Below, one piece after another: positions 45,406-56,326 of a DNA stretch of 64,000 bases. The DNA is from Moniliella sp. 'wahieum'. Lineage: Eukaryota > Basidiomycota > Moniliellomycetes > Moniliellales > Moniliellaceae. The stretch is from contig RSEE01000078.1 in the NCBI GenBank assembly GCA_003971905.1, forward strand, positions 124,001-188,000. The letters are read 5' to 3'. Positions within the stretch are counted from its first letter, which is position 1. The number at the start of each line of letters is the position of its first letter. A program made the position numbers and the translations under genes. Under the pieces are notes generated by a model. That model had not been told where the DNA came from, made no database searches, and saw nothing but the letters and a program-made list of their open reading frames with translations.

Positions 45406-48016
45406 TCAGCCTGGGCGCTGAGGCTCAGCACCCTCCGCTGCCGCCGCGAGCCAGCCGCAGGCGGAGGCGGCCACGATGCACCGCTGACGTAACAGAGTGC
45501 GCACGGTCACCGCGACCGCCCGCTGGCCGATGATCTCATCGATGACCGTCATCTGGTATGCATCGTCCGCGTCACACCTCAGGTCGCTTACATTGGACGT
45601 TCCGTTCACCTCGTCTATCGCTGTATTTGGGCGCGCCTGCAGCACTGAGAGCGTCCAGCTAGCTTCAAGCAACGCTCGTTTCATCATGGGACTGTGCAAG
45701 GCAGTGCGTAAGGCTCGGTTTCCGTCGGCCGGGTGAGTACGTCCTGCTGGGTATGCTCTTCCATCTAGCTCTGGCCAAGAACGTCAGGTGCCATGGAGGA
45801 GGTGCATGGTAGCCATGGGGTGCAACGCCCAAGTTGAGCAGGTAGGCTGCGTAGTCGGGACGGCCGAGCTGGAGTGCATGTTGGATGGCGTTCTGCAGCT
45901 CAATCGTGTTGGGCATACGGGGCTTGCGCTGCCCTTCGCGTTCCTCAGGCAGCTCCATTCCGGCGCGGGAGAAACGAGGGCAGTAGTTGGGAACCGAGTC
46001 CACCACTCGCACGGCTCCCGGCACCTCTACCAACTGGCAACTGTGCAGAAGACCGAGGGTGATGGCAGTCTGGGCATAGGTCTTGGCAACCTCCTCCCTC
46101 GGCCGGTGGCTTGCAACTGCCGTCGCTGACCTGCAAGGTAGGCACGCAGCTCCACCCGACGGTCGTCCCGCGGCAGACCCCGAACTGAGGATGGGGCTGG
46201 CACATTCTCTTGAGCAAGGATCAGTTCCAGTGGCATGGAGGAGATAAGGCTTGTCCGCCCAAGCCTATCCACCTCCCTGGCGATGCCATCCAGTGCGGAC
46301 AACACGCCCCCCTTGGAGGCGCAGGCAGAGCATACATCTCCTCCAATTGTCGCATCGCTTTCTGATGGGCGCCGGAAGAAAAAGGGTCAGGTCCTTCGTC
46401 CATCTCCACAAACCAGCCAGTCAGGCTGACAATCAGCTCAAAGCCCGCCGTCCAGTTCAGGTCGAGGGTGCGGAGGAGGAGCGTCTCAAATGCGCTCCTT
46501 CTCATGCTGGGCGAGAAGGCGGAGACCAGGAGAGGTAAGAAAAGACGGAGAATCCCCACGTCCCGTGCTGCCACTAGCGCTTCCAGCGCCTCTGCTAGCC
46601 CCGACCGAGGCGCCATGCTCTGAAACAGTTGCCCTCAAACCGCAGCCGGGCTGTTAAGAGCAGCTCAAGCGTGTCCTCATGCGGTACGCGGGTCGTGCCC
46701 AACTCCCTTAGAGGCAAAGGGATTTGGTCCTTAGGCACTCGTGTGCCTCGAGTGCCACACGCCGCAACAGGGCAGTAGGGAAGGAGGAGAGATGGACTCG
46801 GAAACATCGCCTTCTCCCCATCACGAGCAAAGACGGTAGCAAAGTCCCACGCTGCCCGTGCAACTCTTCAATAGACAAAAGATAGGCCTCCGCCTACCAA
46901 GGACAGAGGGTGTGCAAACGCCGCGTCCAAACCGCAGCGCAAATCCACTGGGTTCCAGTCTGATCACTCAGTGGTCGGGAGTGAGAGGTGCAAGGGATGG
47001 AACGGATCCCGCAACTTTTCTCGAAAGGGCCACTGACCTTCTTCCGTGTGTGGGGAAGCGCACCACGCGCTCCAGCTGAGCCTTGGGAAGGAATGCGGGA
47101 CTGGCACTATGTTTCACCCACTGCCCCCAGTCGATGCGCGGAAAGCGTAGGTAGGCGGGGAGGGGAGGGATAGGCAGTTGCCAAGCGTCCATCTTCAAAT
47201 GATCCGCACCCAGGCCAGATCGGAAGAAGGCTGGTGGGGAGGAAGATGAACGCAGTGGGGAGCGGCAAGAAGATGTTGTCGCCGCGTTCGATCTAGATCC
47301 GGGTCCTTGTTCTTGTCGTTCTCCTTGTCCCGTCGTTTTCCTTGTCTCTGGTCTTCTCGCGCGATAGTCTCTGGACTTGCTCTGTTCAGTGTGGGGGGGT
47401 CATGAGTGGAAGAGTGTGGCCTTGGCGATCGGGTACGTGAGCGAGAACAGGAGCGAGAGCGATTGTGGGAACGGGAATGGGAATGGGAACGGGATGGGAA
47501 TGAGAGGGAATGAGAATGGGGTATGTCGGAGGCGCGATTCGACCCCAGGTTCGTCTTGTTTAGAGGAACGTGATTTTTTATGCGAATGCCTTGAAGTAGA
47601 GGAGTGGTGATGCCGCTTTCTCTTCAGGTGTGAACCTAAGCAGGAACCATCTTGTGACGGCTGCACAGATCCTTCCCGGGAAGGTGTGATGGAGTGACCG
47701 TAGGGCTGGGCAACGAGCTACCATGGGGGTGTTGCTGGATACGCCTTCCACATAGCCCTCGAAGGCGGAGTCCAAAGGCGGATAAATGGCATACACGTTG
47801 CCTTGCAAGTTGAGTCCCGCGGCGTACCAGTTGGAAAACCAGCGGGACAGGAGATAGCGGGGCGCGGTACTCCACGCTCGTTGAGTCGGGCCGGAGCTTG
47901 CGGTGCAGCGTGCGGGACACAAGCGGCAAGACAGGAACGTGGAGGAGGATGTGGATGTCCTGCAGCACCTCCACCGGCAGCTTCTCGAGAGGTGCCAGGG
48001 GGGAGCTGGGCTCCAT
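45406..48016 (-). CDS. F-box protein with long C-terminal helical region
   Basis: ATG 48016 gives MEPSSPLAPLEKLPVEVLQD and continues VPVLPLVSRTLHRKL, a recognisable F-box (Leu-Pro-x-Glu-Val-Leu; L-x-x-VSR). It is therefore a likely substrate adaptor of an SCF ubiquitin ligase. Next are YLLSRWFSNWYAAGLN, GNVYAIYPPLDSAFEGYVEG and AAVTRWFLLRFTPEEKAASP. A Gly/Arg/Pro-poor charged low-complexity part follows (47400-47560), then WQLPIPPLPAYLRFPRIDWG, FLPKAQLERVVRFPTHGRRS, LREL...HEDTLELLLTARLRFEG, LVAARDVGILRLFLPLLVSA, MRRSAFETLLLRTLDLNWTA, IELQNAIQHALQLGRPDYAA, YLLNLGVAPHG and PADGNRALRTALHSPMMKRA. Parts of this are ankyrin-like. It stops at 45406-45408, only 25 bases before the ARPC3 ATG. At least eight slips or introns occur; whether all belongs to one gene is inferred from strand and continuity. 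Confidence 0.65.
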
Positions 48017-48454
48017 TGGTCGGTATCGCCCTCTGTACTGGTGGGAGTGTGGCGGCAATAGCAGTGCCCCTTGGGCGGAAAGAGCAGCGAAGCAGCGACG
48101 AGCGGGCCTGCCCACGGCCGTCAGCTGAAGCTTGCAGCGGCTTGCTCGCCTGGCTCCAAAAAAATTTGGCCCGCACCAGCTATCTATCACAAGTGCTGTC
48201 AGTGCTTATGTCACCTTGCGCCCGTCACGTGTTCTCATCACACTGCGTTATCTCATGAGTCACATGCCCATCACCACACAGCCTCGCCTTGCCTCGCCTC
48301 GCAGTCGCGGGTCGAATCAGGACTATGCGTCGTGACGCCCTAGGCTCAGGCGCTCAGCCTCAGGCCAGCTAAAACGCTAGTTTAGCCCTGAGCTGCAGCG
48401 TTAGCTCATACCATCTTGCTACCAACTCGTTGCATTTCTCGTCACGACCCCAGC
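48017..48454. other. Divergent promoter between the F-box gene and the proteolipid gene
   Basis: A 438-base bidirectional interval with GTCACGTG/GAGTCACATGCCCATCAC-type motifs at 48210-48265, CCTTGCCTCGCCTCGC at 48290-48303 and GGCTCAGGCGCTCAGCCTCA at 48343-48362. Confidence 0.55.
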
Positions 48455-48806
48455 ATGGTTCTCACCTCTGACATCCTCCTGGTCCTTTGCGCCATCATCT
48501 TCCCGCCGGCTCCCGTCCTGTTCCTGACAGGATGCTCGTGCGACCTGCTCATCTGCATTATCCTCACCCTCCTCGGCGCCCTGCCAGGCCATATCTGGGC
48601 CTTGTACATCATCTACAAGTACATCAAGGCACGGGAAGAGTTCGGCCTGCAGGGATTCGTGTACGTGGGTAGCGGCCACTACGAGGCCATTGGCACCAAC
48701 CAGTCCGCCCCTCCCCCTGGCGTACGTGTCACCAACCACCCTCCCCCCTTGGCATGCTGCGTTTGACTGACCTGATGGATGACCTCAGTACGGTGCTTTG
48801 GCGTGA
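48455..48806 (+). CDS. PMP3/SNA-family membrane proteolipid
   Basis: Small two-helix hydrophobic protein of the Pmp3/Sna (UPF0057) family, which affects membrane potential and cation tolerance at the plasma or vacuolar membrane. ATG 48455 gives MVLTSDILLVLCAIIFPPAP, then VLFLTGCSCDLLICIILTLL, GALPGHIWALYIIYKYIKAR (the family hallmark is the short loop with LGxLPGxIHA-like residues) and a tail EEFGLQGFVYVGSGHYEAIG, TNQSAPPPG. The longer tail is like yeast Sna4 rather than the minimal Pmp3. An intron at 48722-48788 (67 nt, TTGACTGAC branch) leads to an 18-base last exon coding YGALA and TGA. No frame slip is needed. Confidence 0.92.
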
Positions 48807-49339
48807 GCCCCTTCCTTCTTCCCGCGTTCCGTCTTGGTTCTCTCTGTCCATAAACACTGCCCGCGCTCGTCCTTCCCCGTCAGCGCTTCTGCCTGCAATG
48901 TATGATTTGCAGTCCAGCTCTTACAGTCCCTGTGGCTTCCATTTGATGATACTATGTAGCAATGACCGGGCGGAGGAGGTACGTGACCATACTTGCCGAT
49001 GAGGCTGAGCACGCTGGGCCTGTCGCACCTTTGATGTGGGGGCAACAAAGGAACGCACGTCGGTGGGTTGGAATGGTGGCGGTGATGTGCGCACAGGCGC
49101 CCCAGCGATGGATGATGTGTGAAGGATGACTCATCAGCCGCTGCTTATGTATTACGTAGGCCACGGCACGCGTATGAGCATGGCGTTTGGTAGGGTTAGG
49201 TGTTGATTGAGGAACGGGAGGGGTGATGGGTGATGTGCATGTTGAACTCAATCCACACCAAAAGACCAGCATTCTACTCGACGCCCACCACCCCCTCCGC
49301 TGCCTGCTGTCCGCAGACCGACCCAGTCGATTTGCTGCC
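48807..49339. other. Promoter of the GckIII kinase gene
   Basis: No gene or motif cluster recognised. Opposite-strand frames at 48952-49437 have no protein character. Confidence 0.5.
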
Positions 49340-51000
49340 ATGACATCCCGCCTCCCTTCCCGTCCCGAGCGCTTCTCCACCGCCCGCACCCACCAGAACG
49401 ACGACCCCGACACACTGTTTGTCCGCCAAGACCTCATTGGCAGGGCTCCTTTGGGTATGCCCTATCCCTTTCCCCTACGTCCCCCTTGCAGTCAGCACTG
49501 ACGCGTACAATCCAGTGAGGTTTATAAGGGGTTTTCAAAGCGTACCCGAAGCCCTGTTGCGATTAAGATTATCGACCTCGAAGCTGCCCAGGACGAGATC
49601 GACGACATCCAGGAAATTGCGATTCTCTCCCAGCTCGACAGTCCTTATGTGACCAAGTACCATGGATCCTGGCTCAAAGGGGCCAAATTATGGATCGTTA
49701 TGGAATATTGTGCAGCCGGTAGCTGTGCAGATCTGGTATGTTTCCTGTCCTTTGGATCGGACCGTATATGTGCTCAACGCTGACTCATTCCCAGTTGAAG
49801 CCCGGACGGTTCCCAGAAGCGTACATCGCCATTGTCTGTCGTGGTCTTCTGCAGGGCTTGACCTATCTTCACAACCAAGGCAAATTACACCGAGATATCA
49901 AGGCTGCAAACGTCCTCCTCACTGCTCGAGGCGACGTAAAGCTGGCCGACTTTGGCGTCTCTTCCCAACTGACAGCAACGATGACCAAGAAGAACACGTT
50001 TGTCGGTACCCCTTACTGGATGTCGCCCGAAGTGATCAAACAGTCTGGGTACGATGAAAAGGCTGATATCTGGTCATTGGGTATCACCGCCCTCGAGTTG
50101 GCTATGGGAGAACCGCCCTACGCAGACTTGCACCCGATGAAAGTCCTCTTCCTCATTCCGAAAAACCCCCCACCCCGACTCCCTGAAACCTTCTCCAAAC
50201 CGTTTCAGGACTTTGTTGCGCTCTGTTTGCAGCGGGACCCCACCCTTCGCCCCACGGCGGCCGAATTGCTCGACCACAAGTTCATCCGCCAAGCCAAGAA
50301 GGCATCCTATCTCACTGAGCTGATCGAGCGCTCCGAGCAGTACAAGACCACCCACCATCGGGAGACACTGGCCCCGCACAAGGATGCCACTCTTCTCCCC
50401 GAAATGGAGGCATGGGATTTTGGCACGCTCAAGGGCACGCTCCTCACGAACCCTTTGGACGAACCTATTCTGCCTCCTCCGACTGCACCGACTTCTTCCG
50501 TTCATCCCCCTTCTACTCCCGCGGCCTCCATTTCCACCTCCCGGGAAAACGTTCCCCCCGCTGTTCCCCCCACCACCGCCCCCCCTCCTCCCGGGGAGAG
50601 CAGTACCGTGCGCCGAGCCCCGCATGACTGGGACTTTGACACGTCCGCCTCCTTCCGAACCCAGCCTTCGCTAGGCCTTGGGAGCTTACGGGGAGCCTTC
50701 CCCGCGCCTCCGCCACGGCCCGACCTACCGCCTACGCCATCTCAGCCCGCGGCCAAGCCCGAGCCCGAGGAGGACACGGTGAGTGCCTACGACACCATCT
50801 TTGTGCCAGTGCTGCAACGCCTGCGGGAAGCCGTACTGTCTTCCCCCTCCCCCGGTGTGCCCCAGGAGGCGCGTGAGGCCAGCATCGACGCACTCAGCCG
50901 CGCACTGCTCCATGCCGAAGAACTCACGCCCGGGGTGGCGGGTGCGCTGGCGGTGGAAGTATTTCACGAGGTGGATGCGTGGCAACGGAACGAGGGGTAG
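49340..51000 (+). CDS. Ste20-like germinal-centre kinase III
   Basis: Ser/Thr kinase of the GckIII group (human MST3/MST4/STK25; fungal Don3, Nak1/Kic1, Sps1), acting in polarity, septation and cell separation. ATG 49340 gives MTSRLPSRPERFSTARTHQN, DDPDTLFVRQDLIGR. Intron 49455-49515 splits the Gly-rich loop, and intron 49736-49794 follows GSCADL. Kinase motifs: GRGSFGEVYKG (one G missing at about 49443), VAIKIIDLEAAQDEIDDIQ, SPYVTKYHGSWLKGAKLWIV, MEYCAAGSCADLLKPGRFPE, LHRDIKAANVLL, ADFGVSSQLT, FVGTPYWMSPEVIKQSGYDE, KADIWSLGITALELAMGEPP. After FIRQAKKASYLTELIERSEQ comes a Pro/Ser-rich linker (about 50440-50780), then a helical C-terminus (YDTIFVPVLQRLREAVLS; IDALSRALLHAEELTPG). Stop at 50998-51000. 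Downstream exons are otherwise uninterrupted. Confidence 0.95.
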
Positions 51001-51510
51001 CGGAAGAGGGGAAATGTGCTTTGCCAAGTAAGCAGGATGGTCAGCTCAGTGCGGGTGCTTGAACCTATTGTGAACCCGCTGAGCATGAAGCACGAGATGC
51101 CTCATGTGCAGGCAGGAGGAGGGGGACAGGCGTGGGAGGGGAGCAAGGAGCAAGTCACTTAGACCTCTATTGGCGGCTCCACATCGAGATAGCAAGTCAC
51201 ATGTCACACACCTGACTGTGACCGTCGGAAGGGGGGGGGTGTGTAAAAAATTCGGATGTGATGTAGATTTGGCTGAACTTGAACTAATGACTAGCCCCGG
51301 GCGGGGAAGCGAGGCGCAGGCGCGTGCTTGCCCCAATTAGAAAGTAGGTGAGCACACCTGCCCAATAAGTACTGCTGACGAAAGCCTCTGTTGGCCTGAA
51401 TCGTGAATCCACCCACCACGCCCAGCTGCCTCCGCCGCTTCCCCCCTCCCCTTTCCCCCTCCCCCCCTGCCCCCTCCATTGCGCCCAAGCCCAGCCAGCT
51501 GCGACGGGCA
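51001..51510. other. Interval between the kinase and the Pro/Ala-rich gene
   Basis: Both flanking genes are on the plus strand. It holds a G9 run at about 51230 and pyrimidine-rich sequence just before 51511. No gene is seen. Confidence 0.5.
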
Positions 51511-53766
51511 ATGGCTCCTCCAAGCAAACGGCCGCGCTACTCGGACCTGGCGCTGGGAGTGGGCTGTGCGCTCGACGGCGCCTATGCGCCCTTGCCGCCC
51601 AACTCGCTGGGGCTCGTCACCGACCCCTCCTTCGTCAGCCCCCCGCTCCTCGCCCCCGCCAGCACCCCCGCCTGCATCGGTCTTCCCTGCCCGGCCGCCA
51701 CCCCCGTCTCGCCCCAGCCCGTCTGGGGCAGTGGTCCAGTCTCGCCGCAGGGGGCGAGGCTGGACAAACCACTGCGCCGTGCTGCCCCTTCGCCCCTGCG
51801 CGCCAGTAGAGGCACCCTCATCCACCGTGATGACATTGCTGCATTTGAACAGTGGGCCCAACCCTCGCCACCGACCATCCAGCTGCCCTCCGCCGCCGCC
51901 GCCTCTCCTCGTGTCTTCCCCGGAACAGGAGAGCATTACCACTACCACCCCTGTCTCTGCCACACCTGCCACACCTGTCGCTCGTCCCGCTCGGTCAGAG
52001 GGCCTGTTGCTCTGGAAGAACGACTGAATCAACTCACGCCGGAAAAGAAGAATCCATGGGCTGCTGTCCGTCTGCGGCCCATCCCGCCTCCACGCACCCC
52101 GCCGCCAGGCCCCACCCCGTCCCGTCCTTCGTCCCGCACCACCGGACCAAGAGACCGAACGAAACCGCCGTCATTGGCGGCTCAGTTGGCTCAGCAGTTC
52201 TCCCCTGCCATCCTCTCGGAGGCGTTGCGGCTTCATTCGCAAGCGCTTACTACCAACCCCCTTGCCTCTGACTCACCCTCGTCGATCCCCGCCCCACGTC
52301 CCGCGCCTCCCTCTGCACATCCCTCCGCATCTCCAGTGGCTTCTACCACAGCATCTTCGGTAGCTGCATTGGCATCAGTATCTGCCGCCGCACCTGCCTC
52401 TGCGCCTGCCTCCGCACCTGCCTCTGCACCTGCCTCTGCACTGCCTCTGCACCTGTCTCCGCACCTGTATCTGCACCTGCATCTGCATCGGCGCCTGCAC
52501 TTCCCATACCTGCGGCGCCTGTATCTACACCAATGCCTGCACGTACGATCCCATCAGTGCCTGCACCTGCACCCATTTCATTCGAGAAACAGGAGCGTCC
52601 TGCCCGGCCTGCTTCCCCTCCAAAGGGCCCGCGCCCATCCCGTGTTCCCCGTCGGCACTGGTGCGCCACCTTGCATCTACTTTTGCACCAGAGGAAACGG
52701 AAAAACCTTCTACGTCATCCTCCTCTACCAATCCTCCGCCTCCTCCTGTCCCAGGAGGTGTGGGAGACAGGATTCGAGCACTCTCCCTTCCCTTTTCCCC
52801 CTCTTGCGCCGCCCCAGATCGAGCCACGGCCTCGACAAACCTCTCAACCCGGGGTGGTCGTACGAATCAGGAGGGGGGAAGTGGTACGAGAGGCCAAGGG
52901 TCCGTTCCCGGCACAGCTCCAAAAGCGTCCCTCAACCACACAACCGTCTGCTTCTCAACAAGGTACTCAGGCACCTTTTCCCCTTAAGGCCCATCAAGCC
53001 TCGCCCGTCCGTGTCAATCTCCATCCCACACCGCACGGTCCCAACCATGCGTCTGGCCTTGGCACTGCTACTCGTGAAGCCGCCTGTTCCGGTGTACATC
53101 CTCCGGGCCCTCTACGGTCCACGGGAAAGGAGAGTCACCCTCTTCGACCCGCAGGCCATCCTGCCCACACGTCCCACCCCATCGGTGCGCATTCTCCCAC
53201 TGCGACTGCCCGATCTCCTACCGGTCCCTCCGACCTGCGTTCCGTACCAAGCATTCTCCTGGGCGCAAAGTCACTTTCTCTCTCCCCCACGCACGGGGGG
53301 AGATCCTGTACCGGCCCAACGACCGGCATGGCTCGATTCGCATTTAATACCGCGTGTCCACCGTGCCGCTGGCCAGCGCCATCAGCGCCATCAGCGCCAT
53401 CACCTGGGTCGGCCGCTCCGCGGGCGAGTCGTTCCCCTTCGAGCTTGCCTGGTGCGCGCCACCCGTCCACCCCGTTTCCACCCGGGGCTCAGCCGTCGCC
53501 AAATCACACTCACCATCGCATCCACCCCGCATCACCCCTTACCTTCCGAGCCGTCATGGACTCTTCCCCGACCCCCTGCCTCGTCCGCCCCTCGGCCCGT
53601 CAAGAGTCCCCCCCGCCCGCGCCTCGCTTCGTCCGTCCTCAAGATTGTCCAGGCGGTGGAGGAGAGTGAGAAGGAGCCCGGCACCCGTCCCCCCCGCACG
53701 GTCGGGACGCGAAAGCCGCCACCGCAAACCAAGGTGGGCTCGTTACGCTCCGTGTGGGAACGATAG
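51511..53766 (+). CDS. Pro/Ala/Ser-rich disordered protein
   Basis: Not recognised. ATG 51511 gives MAPPSKRPRYSDLALGVGCA, with a nuclear-localisation-like KRPR. It continues with FVSPPLLAPASTPACIGL, LIHRDDIAAFEQWAQPSP, TPVSATPATPVARPARS, RGPVALEERLNQLTPEKKNP, WAAVRLRPIPPPRTPPPGP and SLAAQLAQQFSPAILSEALR. A 12-base repeat region coding (PASA)n follows at about 52380-52500. Further on are PAPAPISFEKQERPARPASP, FAPEETEKPSTSSSS, PGGVGDRIRALSLPFS and the end LKIVQAVEESEKEPG, KVGSLRSVWER at 53764-53766. At least four frame slips separate these blocks. A conserved-looking helical patch (LAAQLAQQF...LRLHSQALT) and the charged C-terminus suggest short interaction motifs in a mostly unstructured, perhaps nuclear protein. 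Confidence 0.5.
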   Translation: MAPPSKRPRYSDLALGVGCALDGAYAPLPPNSLGLVTDPSFVSPPLLAPASTPACIGLPCPAATPVSPQPVWGSGPVSPQGARLDKPLRRAAPSPLRASRGTLIHRDDIAAFEQWAQPSPPTIQLPSAAAASPRVFPGTGEHYHYHPCLCHTCHTCRSSRSVRGPVALEERLNQLTPEKKNPWAAVRLRPIPPPRTPPPGPTPSRPSSRTTGPRDRTKPPSLAAQLAQQFSPAILSEALRLHSQALTTNPLASDSPSSIPAPRPAPPSAHPSASPVASTTASSVAALASVSAAAPASAPASAPASAPASALPLHLSPHLYLHLHLHRRLHFPYLRRLYLHQCLHVRSHQCLHLHPFHSRNRSVLPGLLPLQRARAHPVFPVGTGAPPCIYFCTRGNGKTFYVILLYQSSASSCPRRCGRQDSSTLPSLFPLLRRPRSSHGLDKPLNPGWSYESGGGKWYERPRVRSRHSSKSVPQPHNRLLLNKVLRHLFPLRPIKPRPSVSISIPHRTVPTMRLALALLLVKPPVPVYILRALYGPRERRVTLFDPQAILPTRPTPSVRILPLRLPDLLPVPPTCVPYQAFSWAQSHFLSPPRTGGDPVPAQRPAWLDSHLIPRVHRAAGQRHQRHQRHHLGRPLRGRVVPLRACLVRATRPPRFHPGLSRRQITLTIASTPHHPLPSEPSWTLPRPPASSAPRPVKSPPRPRLASSVLKIVQAVEESEKEPGTRPPRTVGTRKPPPQTKVGSLRSVWER
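52385..52500. repeat. GCACCTGCCTCT-type minisatellite within a coding region
   Basis: About nine imperfect 12-base units (CCTGCCTCTGCA, with TGTCTCC/TGTATCTGCA variants) encoding Pro-Ala-Ser-Ala repeats in the Pro/Ala-rich gene. Units degrade towards the 3' end. Confidence 0.7.
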
Positions 53767-54803
53767 GATAGCCTGGCCGTCTCTGTCTTGGACCTTGGTT
53801 CTCATCTTTCAGCTCATATGTATATACGCGCTTTGGACCTATCCTACAGGAGACTCTATAGGCAACGATTTAAAAGGAAAAGAGGAACAGAGGAAGAAAG
53901 AAGAAGCACCCAAAGGTGATAGGAGCGGGGATAATGAAGAAGCCGTGCTTTGTTGTCGATGATACTCATTCAGACTGTTGTTGAATGTACGAACTGGCAC
54001 AGTATAGGTTCGAGAGGAATTAAGGACAAACACTTATCAACGCAGGATGAGAACCAGAAGCAAAAAACGGATCAAAGAACATCTAGACCACAGGCCCATA
54101 GACATAGCCGTGGGTGGATACATGTGTGTCCCGTCAGACGACCTGGTGGTCTCCCCACACTGTGGAGAGGACCATCAATATATCAAATGGATCAATATAT
54201 GATGAAGTGGATCTGCGTCAACAGCCGAGAACGTTGTAAAGAGACTCTTGATGGTGGCCACCCCATTCCCCTCGTTTTTTGTCCAGGTGGGGTGCTCTGC
54301 TCTCTACACTTTTGTCCTTCTTGGCTCTTTCTGTACCGCATATTGTGACGGGCCTGGCGCGGGTTTCTCTGCGCTCTCTTCGTACAGCACCTGTGACTCT
54401 CCGATGCCGAGCTAGGCTCTCGGAGACCCAGAACTTCTTGCTGCAGCCCCATCATATTCTGGTCACATATATGCGCAAAGGCATACCAACGCAACCCTTG
54501 GAAAGCACTATTAACTTGTCAGTTATAGATCCCAGTGCAAGCCTAAGCCATGAGTGTGTCCCCCTCTACGAATGGAAACATCTTGCAGATATACTTCTCT
54601 GCCCCATGAATACCTCTCGCCTATTAGGCTACTAAGGATTAACGGCACGTCTCAGAAAAACCGAGTCCATCAAACAAGACGATTGCGATGCAAGATAAAG
54701 GTGCATGAGGATGAGAGAGGGAAAACCACAGACACCTCCAAAAAAGAAAGGGACTGAGACGAGACGCCAGCAAAAAGAGACAAGTGTCACCACACAATTC
54801 GCA
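53767..54803. other. Convergent 3' interval
   Basis: Between the Pro/Ala-rich gene (+) and the zinc-cluster gene (-). It is AT-richer than its surroundings and holds a GGAAAAGAGGAACAGAGG purine tract at about 53875. No gene or repeat recognised. Confidence 0.5.
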
Positions 54804-56326
54804 TCAACAAGGATGGTACGACCTAGGCGAGTCCATGGGACCTAACGCAGAACCTCCATCCGGCCTCACGATCCCGCAAGATGCCCAACGAACCCGATCG
54901 TACGTTCTGCCTCCGTCCACATCGACTCCCCTGTCTTGCCTTGCGTGCCAGCCTGCTTCGTGCCGCAAAACGTGCTGAGTATGGGATGGAAGACCCATCT
55001 GAGGCCGCCGTGCATGCTCAGCTCCATATCCAGAACCAGAACCAAAACCAGCTTCAAATCCCGATCCAGTTCCCGATCCCGACCATGGCGCCGGCCCAGA
55101 TCCGTATGCGGCAGCGTCCTGTTCCATCTCCCAATTTCGCCCTGGGCGGTGAAAGGTTGAACGGGGCGGGGAATGGTAGACCAACTCTCGCCCTTGTTGC
55201 GGCGGCAGGTACGAGTGGGCGTTCTGGATGGGAGGGTGGGTGAAGGGCTGGCAAGGGCCGTAACGGCGGTATTCCGGACCATCATACGCTTGAGGGAAAT
55301 GGCCAGATTCGGACGGGCGCAGTCGGTCCGTCGGTCGATCATAGCAGACAGTAGAGTAGGAACGAGCTGGTCTGCCGCTTCTCCGATCCAGAGAACGGTT
55401 GGGGGACAAGGGAGGGAAGTGCGGTACGGCGGGGCAACCGAGCGCCGCGAGTAGTCGTTCCCCTCTTCCCAACCATTGGGAGCGCCATCATGGGAGCCGT
55501 TGGCATGGTAGGCAGGAGCGGAGCGGAGTAAGGCGTGTGCGTCCTCTGGGTGAGGGGGATACTGGGCCCCGTACGGATGCGGCGTAGGGTAGGAATTAGA
55601 GTATGAGGAATAGGGGCGGGATACGTGCGATGAGTCCCGAGGTAGCTGGTCGTGGAGGGAGGCGGGATAATAGTGATTGGTGTAATGCGCTGTGGGCGAA
55701 CGAGCGGCCAAGACATCGTCCTGTTGTTGCAATTGACGTCGCAGTTGGCGCACCGCCCTGCCTTGCCGTCGGTGCAGGCGGGGCAAACTGGACTGCAACT
55801 CCTCCTGGCTCATCAACGGCGCTGTCCGCACCTCTTCCTGTCTGGTACTGCAGACGGTAAACCCATATTCACGGCACAGCGTGCACCTTAGGTCCGCATA
55901 CGGGTCGGCACCCAACTGGCTCAGGATCTTGGGACGGTCACACGACCGCTTCAATCGTCGGCACGCTATGCATGACGTCCCGGGCCGGTTGCGGATGGGA
56001 GGGGTGTTCGCGTTACTGCTTTTGCGGCGCACAGTGGGTTGCTTCCGAGTGAGGCCGATGCTGGGATTGGAAGAAGAGGTGGGAGCTGGCGCCTGCTCTT
56101 CGGCCTCCTTCTCGGCTGTGAACTCAGGGGGGGGCACCTGCTCAAACTCGTCCTGCTCAGGCTCAAGCTCGTCCTGCTCAAGCTCACACTGACCATGCTC
56201 TTCTTCTTCAGCTTCGGACTTGGGAGAGGCGTCAGACCCCTCACGCTCCGAGGAGGTGGGGTGGGACAAAAGGGTGCGTTCAGGTTCTGTTGGAGAGGGA
56301 GACCGACGAGTACTGGGGACGGGCAT
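54804..56326 (-). CDS. Zinc-cluster-like transcription regulator with extended loop
   Basis: ATG 56326 gives MPVPSTRRSPSPTEPERTLL, then a very acidic run (EAEEEEHGQCELEQDELEPE) and a basic patch (RKQPTVRRKSSNANTPPIRN) before the Cys motif GTSCIACRRLKRSCDRPK. After it come DPYADLRCTLCREYGFTVC and a helix that could be a coiled-coil dimer segment (SLPRLHRRQGRAVRQLRRQL, QQQDDVLAA). The six cysteines fit C-X2-C-X6-C-X18-C-X2-C-X7-C, a Zn2Cys6 pattern with an unusually long middle loop. The rest is Tyr/His/Pro/Ser-rich (HVSRPYSSYSNSYPTPHPYG; GSGPAPWSGSGTGSGFEAG), typical of an activation region, ending SYHPC at 54804-54806. Slips near 55470, 55400, 55260 and 55190. An in-frame ATG at 56560 would add a poor-quality leader. 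Targets unknown. Confidence 0.72.

Noticed and set aside
383-53766. Frame breaks in SAS10, COX11, CSL4, the MFS gene, the kinase and others read as pseudogenes
   Set aside because: Too many essential genes would be dead at once, and most breaks are single-base losses in short runs, which fits sequencing error better.
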